In this document: positions 57,049-64,000 of the stretch, in pieces
Layout: every line of letters begins with the position of its first letter
Numbering within the stretch: the first letter of the stretch is position 1
From: Pueraria montana var. lobata
Taxonomy: Eukaryota; Streptophyta; Magnoliopsida; Fabales; Fabaceae
NCBI GenBank assembly: GCA_026413185.1
Contig: CM048651.1
Coordinates: forward strand, 31,118,266 to 31,182,265
DNA: 64,000 nt
Reading direction: 5' to 3'
Made by a program: the position numbers and the translations under genes
Notes under the pieces: generated by a model
What the model was told of the DNA's origin: nothing
Seen by the model: only the letters and a program-made list of their open reading frames with translations
The model's database searches: none

Positions 57049-57546
57049 CAGTGTTTTAAGAATCGGACCAGCCGGTCCGACCGGTCCGGTGGCTTAACCG
57101 GTTCGATTCGATGAAAGGATCGGAAATCTAGTTGACCCGGTACGATCAGGGTTGAACCGCCCAATTTTTGAAAAAACCAGTGACCCGGTGGGTCATTGGT
57201 CGAAGCGGTTGTAGTGTATTTTGTTTTTTGAAAAAAAAAAAAGTGCTGAAATCATGTGTTTTAATTTTTTTTTAATTTTGTTTGTGTATAAAACTTATTT
57301 ATGGACTTGTATTATCATGACTATTGATTGTTATTTCTTATTTGGAATATTAAGTACTTTACAATGACAATAATTTTAAATTTGGAGTGTTGAATGATTA
57401 AATTATGTTAGTTATATTATATTTTTAATTTTTTTTAATATATATCGAGTCAAACCAGTCCGACCAGTGACCTACCGATCCGACCAATGACCCATTAACC
57501 CAGTGTCTCGGCCGGTTCGATGACCGGTCTGGTTCTTAAAACATTG
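57049..57546. mobile_element. hAT-type MITE rich in CCGGT
   Basis: Ends CAGTGTTTTAAGAATCGGACC-like and, reversed, CAATGTTTTAAGAACCAGACC-like. 8-bp TSD ctctttcc/ttctttcc (57041-57048, 57547-57554; 7 of 8). Both ends are dense in ccggt/accgg, with an AT-rich core. Nested in the MULE. Confidence 0.82.
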
Positions 57547-57611
57547 TTCTTTCCACTAATTTTTTTTTTCTCTTTCCTCCTTCCTCTCAACAAGTTCCAC
57601 CATCGTTCACC

Positions 57612-57722
57612 ATGAACCCGCCGGAATTTCCCTCCGACGATGGTGAAACTTCATCGCTGCCGGGAATAAAAGAGCTCCAATTCCAAGGGACATGCCCGCC
57701 GTCGCCTAGAGTCATCGCTTAA
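57612..57722 (+). pseudogene. Putative captured gene fragment in MULE
   Basis: The open stretch from ATG reads MNPPEFPSDDGETSSLPGIK and continues to TAA at 57720-57722. It is GC-rich, unlike the surrounding A/T sequence. I do not recognise the source gene. A 5' UTR-like CT-rich leader precedes it. Confidence 0.4.
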
Positions 57723-58288
57723 CTTTACCTTTTTTATGATGCTGTCATTTTGATATGGATTTGTACATTTGATTGAAATAATTGTTGCCTATTTTTCACT
57801 CGATTAATGATTTCAGTGTTCATCCGTGGTGAAAATTGGTGTCACACAGAAAGAAGTATGGCAGGGGAAAATCCTTGGTTAAGTGATTTTTTGTGTCTCT
57901 TTTTCTGTTTGAAATTGAATCTAAAGGATGGTGAACAAGATGTTCAATCTTTTCTTTTTATCTCACCAGGGAGAATTTGTTTGCTTTCACTTTATCTTGT
58001 TTTGTTTGTTTTAATTTTTACGTGATTTGTGCGTCAAGGTAGAACTGTTAATATGATCCTAAGCTTCGTGGAGGGTTGCCACTATCGAAAATCGCCTTCG
58101 ACGACAGCGAGATTCTAGTGGTCGGTTGGAGAATGGAATGGAGGAAAGGGAGGGTTACAAAAGAAAATATTTAGTGGGGAGAGTTCAAGGTAACATTATG
58201 CACTTATGATTGATTCAATGACTATAAATTATGGTACATGGTAGACCACTTGAGACAATGATCCACCTTAGAAACCGTCGAATAATAT

Positions 58289-59074
58289 ATATTAAGAAAT
58301 TATTGCTGGCTTAACAAAACCCAAAATAAATTTTGATTCTAAATTTGCAATACTATCATTTAGAAATAAATAGTGACAAATATTAAAATTTCGAGTCAAC
58401 TACATTTTAAAACTAAAAAAAATCTTAAAACAAATTTCACTATCAACAGATAAATATTATAAAAAAGAATGTAATGGAATTAAAAGTAAAAAAATAAGAA
58501 AAATGTTAATAATTCATTTTATCACAATCTTTAATGTATTTTTTTTTAACAATTTTTAATAAAAAAATATTTCCTAATTTCTTAACTAAATTTTTTAAAG
58601 AACTCGTCAACAGATCAGTAAAAGATTTATGAATAGAAAAAAAACAAATCAGTAAAAGATTTTTGTATGCTAGAATATTTCTCTAATGCTGTTAACATAT
58701 TCTCTAATATATTATTTTAAATATATTTTTTATTAATTAAAATTTATTTATTTTTATAGAAATTAAAATTTATTGAAAATTATAAAATTTTGCAAATCTC
58801 ATATTATATTTAATAATTCTTTCTTCTGATTTTATGATTTTAAATATATTTCAACTAATAAAAGAAAAGAAAGTGTTTTCGGGAAGAGTATGCCTTGCAC
58901 TCCTCTATTTTCCATTGTGGCACCGAAAATGAAATTGACTAACCGCTTAATTTATTTATTGTTTTCGCAGACGTCAGACACTTTCTTCAAAGTTCGAACA
59001 CAATACTTTGACCTATCTCCTTCATTGAAACGGTTCATTGTAAATGTTCCAACCACCGACTCCTATGGTTCCAA
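58289..59074. other. AT-rich sequence; unidentified exon-like stretch at its end
   Basis: 58289-58880 holds nothing recognisable. 58950-59081 has an acceptor-like ttttcgcag followed by an open stretch reading TSDTFFKVRTQYFDLSPSLK, which looks coding but belongs to no family I can name. Confidence 0.4.
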
Positions 59075-59156
59075 AGGGTGAATTGGACAGTTCTAATAAG
59101 ATTCCATTTTTGAACAAAAATCCGATAGACTTATTGGAGGGAGGGTCCCATTGGCG

Positions 59157-59230
59157 TGCATCCAGTAGGAATTGAACCTATGAATTCGCCAATTATGAGT
59201 TGGGTGCTTTAACCATTCAGCCATGGATGT
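59157..59230 (-). pseudogene. trnI-CAU: Plastid trnI-CAU copy (nuclear)
   Basis: 74-nt tRNA shape on the minus strand with a CAT anticodon in aactcataatt and the T-arm ggttcaattcctactggatg. Position 1 is A instead of G, which breaks the top pair of the acceptor stem, and a D-arm/anticodon-stem base has changed (gcaccc). In plastids this tRNA is modified (lysidine) to read AUA. In the nucleus it is most likely inert. Confidence 0.85.
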
Positions 59231-59317
59231 TTAGCGGGAATTCTCGTACATGGTGAATAAGCAAATTCCAATTGAAGTGAAATCTTTCGGATAAATCAAT
59301 GCAATTAGGAGGATTCG

Positions 59318-59428
59318 ATGAAAGGACATCAATTCAAATTCTGGATTTTCGAATTGAGAGAAATATTGAGATAAATCAAGAATTCTCGCTATTTCTTAGA
59401 CTCATGGACCCAATTCAATTCTGTGTCG
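59318..59428 (+). pseudogene. ycf2: ycf2 5' fragment (nuclear copy)
   Basis: ATG at 59318 opens MKGHQFKFWIFELREILR and then a stop, caused by a small deletion compared with the plastid gene. Matching nucleotides continue to about 59428. ycf2 encodes a very large plastid ATPase-like import protein; only about 110 bp is here. Confidence 0.88.
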
Positions 59429-59430
59429 GT

Positions 59431-59868
59431 GGAACATTGAAAATTTTGACTAAATGAATTTTGTCGGTTGAAACGTTACCATTAAAAGAACAGGATGACA
59501 ATTAGAGTTAATTTGTATAATAACATTTCGGTTTTGTAAAAACATGAACGTTTCATGCTTTTTTAATATTTATACTATTTTTTTAAAGAAAATTTGATGT
59601 AATATTTTTTTAAATAATTAAGGAATGTCAGTATATATTTTTAAAAAACTAAGAGGAATTAATGTAATATATAAAAGGATATCAATATATATTTTTAAAT
59701 AACTGAGAGGATTAGTGTAGAAATAGATAAAGACAGAAAGTATTTGTGTAATTTCATAAAATTTTATAAAATGTTTGTATAATTTACACTAAAATAAATG
59801 TTTTATAAGTGTGTCTTTACAAAACTGTCATAATAATGTCGTCATAGCATCAAAAGTTGTGATCACTT
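59431..59868. other. AT-rich spacer
   Basis: No gene. A phrase near 59625 (gtcagtatatatttttaaa) is partly repeated near 59685. Confidence 0.5.
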
Positions 59869-59877
59869 TAATAAAAA

Positions 59878-60150
59878 GAGTAAATTACACTGATCTTTTC
59901 TGAGTTTTACATATATTACACCGACATCTCATGTCTTTTTAAACATTACTTTTGACCCGCTGTAGTTCAAAAAAAGGGATGTCGATGTAATATAAGTAAA
60001 ACTCAGGGGGATTCGTGTAATATAAATAAAACTCAAGAGGGTCCGTGTAATTTAGAATCAACAAATAGGAAGTTTTTTGTATGATTTAAAAAGGCAAGGG
60101 ATCTCGGTGTAATATATGTAAAACTCAGGAGGAAGCCGTGTAATTTACTC
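59878..60150. mobile_element. MITE with GAGTAAATTACAC ends, copy 1
   Basis: 273 bp. Inverted ends GAGTAAATTACAC; perfect 9-bp TSD taataaaaa (59869-59877, 60151-60159), pointing to the Mutator superfamily. Same family as 62371-62645. The inside repeats gtaatatargtaaaactca. Confidence 0.88.
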
Positions 60151-60173
60151 TAATAAAAAAGTGTCTCGGGAAT

Positions 60174-61179
60174 GACTGTGGCTACGATGGACTATCTTTA
60201 TAGATGATTTACTGTGGACCACTTTTAGTAGTCATTAGATTGATCTAAGACTCACAATCATATCCTGAATCCTATGTACCAGATCCCTTTCCCCACTTCC
60301 CCCACAGCCCCTCCCCGTCGTGCATTATCGTCGGAGACGATTTCCGGCGGCGGCGACACTTTTTTCCTTTTCCTTGTGCAAATCGATCTTCTCCTTTTAC
60401 TTGTGTGAATCGATATTTTCCTTTTCCTCTTGCGAATCGATCCCTTTCGATTCCACAGTTCTGTGATTTGAACGCGACGTCGTTTGCACTCCAGTTCACG
60501 GAATAAGAGAAAACTGTAATTGGACATGGGATTGGGATGGAAGAAGCCGACCGTGAGGGACGACGAGAACGCGTCGCAGCAAGGCGACGGTAGGAAATCG
60601 AAGAAAAAGACGGGGTCATCGATGACGAGTACTCCATTGGAATGAAAATCTTCAAGGAGCTGACGCCGACGGCAGAAGAGGGAGAATGGGATGTAGAGTG
60701 TGCATTCAGATCTGCTATTTTTTTTTTGTATTTTTTATTGAACTTTTCTTCTTTTTTAATCGATTCATTCTATGAATACGATTTGATTTTGCGTTTCTTT
60801 ATGTGGGTTTTTTTTGTACTGATTTGTTTATAATGTTGGAAACAATAATTGTTGTTTTTAGTGTTGAGAACAATATGGTGTTAATGTTGATGATGAGGAC
60901 GTGCTTGGAGTTGTGTTTGCTGGAAAGAAGATGGGGGAAAATAAGAAATTTGGGTTAACTGGTAAGGATGAAGAGGGTGAACCCGTGGTTAGTTATGGAC
61001 CTATGGTAGTGACGAGTGACGGGGAACCTATTGGAGAACAGAAAAGGAAAAAGGAGAAAGAAGGAAAAATATGATGATGAGGGTGCACTGAATTAATGTA
61101 GGAATGAGATAAATCTAATGGTGTTTAAAAGTGGTTCATGGTAAATCATTTGTAAAATTGGTCCACCATAGCCACAGTC
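60174..61179. mobile_element. Pack-MULE candidate
   Basis: Inverted ends of about 75 bp: GACTGTGGCTACGATGGAC and, reversed, GACTGTGGCTATGGTGGAC. 9-bp TSD ctcgggaat/ctcgggaac (60165-60173, 61180-61188; 8 of 9). The interior is GC-rich with codon-like sequence and an intron-like T-rich stretch, as expected for captured genomic gene pieces. Confidence 0.82.
60540..61074 (+). pseudogene. Unidentified captured gene pieces in Pack-MULE
   Basis: The first piece (about 60600-60710) reads GVIDDEYSIGMKIFKELTPT and EEGEWDVE. The second (about 60880-61074) reads GVVFAGKKMGENKKFGLTGK, VVSYGPMVVTSDGEPIGEQK and a Lys-rich end, closing at TGA. Between them is a T-rich stretch ending in tgttgtttttag, like an intron. 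I do not recognise the protein. Retained intron-like sequence favours DNA-level capture over retroposition. Confidence 0.45.
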
Positions 61180-61542
61180 CTCGGGAACATGCTTCTTATA
61201 CAAAATAACCTAGTTGTTAGCTAATTCTCTTTTTCTTTTCATTTTTTTTCTATTCACAAAAGAACCTTTCAATTTGCAAATGAGAGTAAAAGCTAGGCTT
61301 AATTACTAATTTGATCCCTAAATTATTTAAAACGATTCAATTTGGTCACTAAATTTTTAAACGTTTCAATTAAGTCCTCAAGTTTTCAAAAATGTCTCAA
61401 TTAGGTCCTTTCCGTCAAATTGAGATGATGTCATTACGATTGTGAATTTCGTCGGTTTTGTTTACGAATAGTGGTGATTTTTAACCGCCACTATATTTAT
61501 TTTTATTTTAAAATTAAAATTTATAAAAGAAATTCTAGGTTA

Positions 61543-61800
61543 TGAAACATCCGTGCCCTCCCCCTCTCCAACAAGCTCCGCGACCTCATGGCCGCCGCTG
61601 ACCCTAAAAAATTCGATCTCGCAAAGGCCACCCAGCTCCACTTCGAGATCCTCAACCTCTGCAACGAGTACGACCTCGCTAGCATAGACGAAGAGCCCAA
61701 ACGGGTCAGGGAAACCAGCAATTTGCTTCGCAGCGAGGCAAAGAAGGTTCTGGAACGTGGAATGGAGAGGTTGAATCTTGCAAGATTGGGACCCGGGTTG
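61543..61800 (+). pseudogene. Unidentified captured gene piece
   Basis: GC-rich open sequence reading LSNKLRDLMAAADPKKFDLA, KATQLHFEILNLCNEYDLAS and KRVRETSNLLRSEAKKVLER. Helical and charged, with no stop. I cannot name the family. The frame stays open into the next piece, giving a fused frame from 61588 to 61947. Confidence 0.5.
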
Positions 61801-61884
61801 CAGTTGCATTCTTGGCCTAATTGTAGAGCCCCTCCATTGCTGGCGTTCTGTTGTGGAATGGGACCGTTGAGGATGGCGGCGGTA

Positions 61885-62283
61885 CGGATCTGGTGTTTCG
61901 GAGTGTTACTTTTGGAGGTTCTCACAGGGAGGGCTCCCTCGACGTAATACCCTTCTCCGGCATGTCCGCACGTGGAGGAGCAAGCTGACGTGGATCTTCC
62001 GAAGTGGGTGAAGTTGGTGGTGAAAGAAGAGTAGACCTCTGAGGTGTTTGATCAGGAGCTGCTGAGGTACAAGAACATTAAGGATGAGTTGGTGGAGATG
62101 TTGCACGTGGGACTCACGTGCGTGGCGACTTAGCCAAAGAAGAGGCCAAGCATGTTGGATGTTGTTAAGATGATTGAGGAGATAAGAGTGGAACAACCTC
62201 CTCTGGGAGAGGATTACGATGAGTTACGCTCACGCACTTCGCTTTCGCCTTCCCTTGCCACCATCGAAGACAACCTCACTTAG
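61885..62283 (+). pseudogene. C-terminal fragment of an LRR receptor-like kinase
   Basis: One frame reads CFGVLLLEVLTGRAPS, VDLPKWVKLVVKEE, SEVFDQELLRYKNIKDELVE, MLHVGLTCVAT, KKRPSMLDVVKMIEEIRVEQ and ends at TAG 62281-62283 after SLATIEDNLT. This is the kinase C-lobe and tail of plant LRR receptor-like kinases of the At1g68400-like group. Three internal stops (61945, about 62032 and about 62131) fit changes in Gln and Trp codons. The activation loop and everything N-terminal is missing, so there is no kinase activity. The donor gene is elsewhere. Confidence 0.85.
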
Positions 62284-62370
62284 TTAATTAATAACACTGT
62301 CATTGTTATTGCACTAACTTGTGTCATGCATGTTCGTGATTTTTAGTTCCATTGTCTCTCTTTAATTAAA

Positions 62371-62645
62371 GAGTAAATTACACAGACCGTCTTTGAGGTT
62401 TGCTCTTATTACATCTGATATCCCTATATTTTTTTACAGTACTTTGAGTACCCCTATGGGGGGAGGGGGTAAGTGTAATATTTTTCAAACCTAAGAAGGG
62501 GGGGTTAGTGTAATGATTTATGCCTAAGAGGGGAGGTCGGTGTAACGAAAGTCCAAAAATTAGGAGATTTTCTATAGGGTTAAAAAATGGAAGGGTGTCG
62601 GGTGTAATAAAGGCAAACCTTAAGGAAGGTCCGTGTAATTTACTC
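62371..62645. mobile_element. MITE with GAGTAAATTACAC ends, copy 2
   Basis: 275 bp. TIR of about 55 bp; perfect 9-bp TSD ttaattaaa (62362-62370, 62646-62654). Nested in the Pack-MULE, just past the kinase stop codon. Confidence 0.9.
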
Positions 62646-63115
62646 TTAATTAAATTGTGTTAGTTATTGTTTTCTTTGTAAAATTTTGGACGTTGTGAAA
62701 TATTTCTATTGTTGCACTTGTCTTGAGATATAACTCATCTCTCTTTTTAATTTTAAAATAAAAATAAATATAGTGACGATTTTTAATCGCCACTATTCAT
62801 AAACAAAACCACGGGAATTCACAATCGTAATGGCGTCATTTCTATTTGACGGAAATGACCTAATTGAGGCATTTTTGAGAATTTGAGGACTCAATTGGAG
62901 CGTTTAAAAATTTAGGGATTAAATTGTATTGTTTTAAATAATTTAGGGACCAAATTGGTAATTAAGCCTAAAAGCTAGGTAAATTATGCTTTATTTTATC
63001 ATAGATTTTGCTTAAATAAACTTTAATTTACACAATTTAAATATTTTCAACATGATTCTAAAATATTACCAATTTTACTTCTAAAAGTTAGAAAACAAAA
63101 AAAAAATTTAATTGG

Positions 63116-63235
63116 TTTTTTTTTATCGACCAATGTTAGTTGTTAGTATTTGTTAAAATGTTAATGGGAAAGATTCGAATCCACAATTTCTCCCTCTCTT
63201 CAACCACCAAGTTAATTTTATAACTCTAAAAATTA
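63116..63235 (-). mobile_element. Candidate tRNA-derived SINE, minus strand
   Basis: T-run at 63116-63124 as tail. The minus strand has an A-box-like taacttggtggttgaag and a B-box-like ggattcgaatc about 30 bp later, the RNA polymerase III promoter layout. No TSD seen. Confidence 0.45.
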
Positions 63236-63407
63236 TTGATATGTACTTTTATATACATACCTAACTTTTGATAAATTCACCTGTATTATCTTTAGCACTA
63301 ATGGGGCAAATTAAACTAAAAAAGTATATGTACCAAAAAAAACTTAAAAAAGTATAACATATATCAGGTGCAGTATTATTTTACTTGATCCAAATAATGT
63401 AAATTTT

Positions 63408-63504
63408 AGTTCAATTGATTGAGCATTGTATGTGAATTATTATAAACTCTTTAATATTAGAATTCGACTCTTCGTCTCTTCCCTTTGAATAAAAAAAATA
63501 AAAA
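63408..63504 (+). mobile_element. Short tRNA-derived SINE
   Basis: A-box-like agttcaattgattgagc and B-box-like gaattcgactc, then an A-rich tail. Near-perfect 15-bp TSD aataatgtaaatttt/aataatgtaattttt at 63393-63407 and 63505-63519. Confidence 0.7.
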
Positions 63505-63519
63505 AATAATGTAATTTTT

Positions 63520-64000
63520 TTAGTAAACTCGGGATATTTTCTGGTTGAAAGGCTGAAACAAGATATCTTTTGGTAGAAAGGTAGAAACTAATTTCTAATA
63601 TATTGAAATCTATTTAATGAGTTAACTTCTCTTAACATATATTTTTCTATACATGTAGATACGAAAATTGAATCTCTTGACCACTTACTTAATATAATGT
63701 AAATTATAAACCACTATGAAGAGAATTAAAAAACTATTTGTTCTATTAATATGTTAACATCTCACTAAGACAATAAACGGAGAGAGAGAAGACTAAAAGG
63801 CTAGCTGCTTATAGGAACAAAGGACACTATCAATTAGATAATCACCAACTCCAGTCTAATTAACTAGATTAATTGCTGATGCTACATATTTTTGCAATAA
63901 TATAAAATAGTTTAGGTGTAAAACTTATATGTAGAAGCATCAGTAATAATATTCCTTAAGCCACCGATTGTAGATGCCAACATAATGCACACTCCAATGT
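63520..64000. other. AT-rich sequence, nothing recognised
   Basis: No coding frame, element end or RNA gene was seen on either strand. Confidence 0.5.

Larger units (their letters stand above)
56962..58279. mobile_element. Mutator-like element, possibly gene-carrying
   Basis: Roughly 85-bp inverted ends: GATGGCTTCTAAAGTGGACC at the left, GACGGTTTCTAAGGTGGATC at the right when reversed. 9-bp TSD aaataatat/gaataatat (56953-56961, 58280-58288; 8 of 9). The inside holds a hAT MITE and a GC-rich open stretch (57612-57722) that looks like host coding sequence. Confidence 0.8.
59075..59430 (+). other. Nuclear plastid DNA insertion (NUPT)
   Basis: A colinear piece of the plastid inverted repeat: the spacer before trnI-CAU, trnI-CAU on the minus strand, and the 5' end of ycf2 on the plus strand, the order and orientation found in plastid genomes. 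Substitutions and small deletions show it is not fresh. The exact edges are estimates. Confidence 0.88.
61296..62968. mobile_element. Pack-MULE with receptor-kinase fragment
   Basis: TIRs of about 220 bp starting GGCTTAATTAC, with a perfect 9-bp TSD taaaagcta (61287-61295 and 62969-62977). Each TIR ends inward in a hairpin (tagtgg...ccacta-type). Between them lie two gene-like pieces and a later MITE. Confidence 0.92.

Noticed and set aside
59157..59230. A functional nuclear tRNA gene
   Set aside because: It is a plastid trnI-CAU copy inside a plastid-derived segment with a broken acceptor stem.
60258..60655. Overlapping minus-strand frames of 89 and 127 codons
   Set aside because: They overlap each other in two frames, show Arg-rich low complexity and no family motif; the plus-strand pieces look more like real coding sequence.
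61521..62196. Minus-strand frames opposite the kinase fragment
   Set aside because: The plus strand reads a recognisable kinase C-lobe; these are shadows.

Overview
The window is plant nuclear DNA: AT-rich, spliced, and packed with nested transposable elements of plant families. A legume, probably of the Glycine/Phaseolus/Vigna group, is the best guess. This rests on SIRE/Maximus-like copia elements with a long env-like third ORF and on Phaseoleae-style LTR sequences; it is inference, because no species-specific marker can be checked here. Only one ordinary host gene is clear: a three-exon minus-strand gene for the chloroplast Clp protease adaptor ClpS1 (10457-13693). Helitrons lie on both sides of it, one ending about 240 bp upstream of its start codon.

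Layout. 1-1939 is the right end of a gypsy-type LTR that interrupts a gag-like pseudogene (1940-2830). A short tandem array (3168-3556) follows. Then comes a PIF/Harbinger element (3833-6384) holding a transposase relic and a 5'-truncated LINE, which itself holds a Stowaway MITE. Helitron A is at 7457-9159, ClpS1 next, and Helitron B at 13935-16972. From 17723 to 53583 lies what I read as one gypsy-type LTR (TSD gtctt/gtctc) blown apart by insertions: a decayed Tork/Tnt1-like copia (18043-23012), a LINE scrap, a hAT MITE, a MULE, and a minus-strand SIRE/Maximus-like copia (28301-48718). A young plus-strand SIRE-like copia (28453-40427) sits inside one LTR of the last. A LINE split by a hAT element and a Helitron terminus come after it.

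53838-54191 is a relic of a CAF1-type deadenylase gene. 54429-56961 is Helitron-derived, microsatellite-rich DNA. 56962-62968 is a cluster of three Mutator-like elements with 9-bp TSDs, at least one of which (61296-62968) carries the C-terminal part of a receptor-like kinase gene. Two related small MITEs, a plastid DNA insertion (trnI-CAU/ycf2 5' end) and two candidate SINEs complete the right side.

The strongest unexplained signals are in the two SIRE-like copia elements. The inner one carries about 49 copies of the hexamer TGGACG/CGTCCA, in both orientations and all reading frames, through LTRs, coding regions and the pol-env spacer; I noticed only about five elsewhere in the window. The outer one carries 15 pairs of a TAATCGATTA-type palindrome, each pair spaced 20 or 21 bp, six pairs in each LTR and three just before its env-like ORF. 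Two related families thus each use a different, family-specific short motif in the same places. Relative ages by eye: inner copia LTRs differ at about 11 of 1284 sites, the copia at 18043 at about 14 of 430, and the outer copia by several percent.
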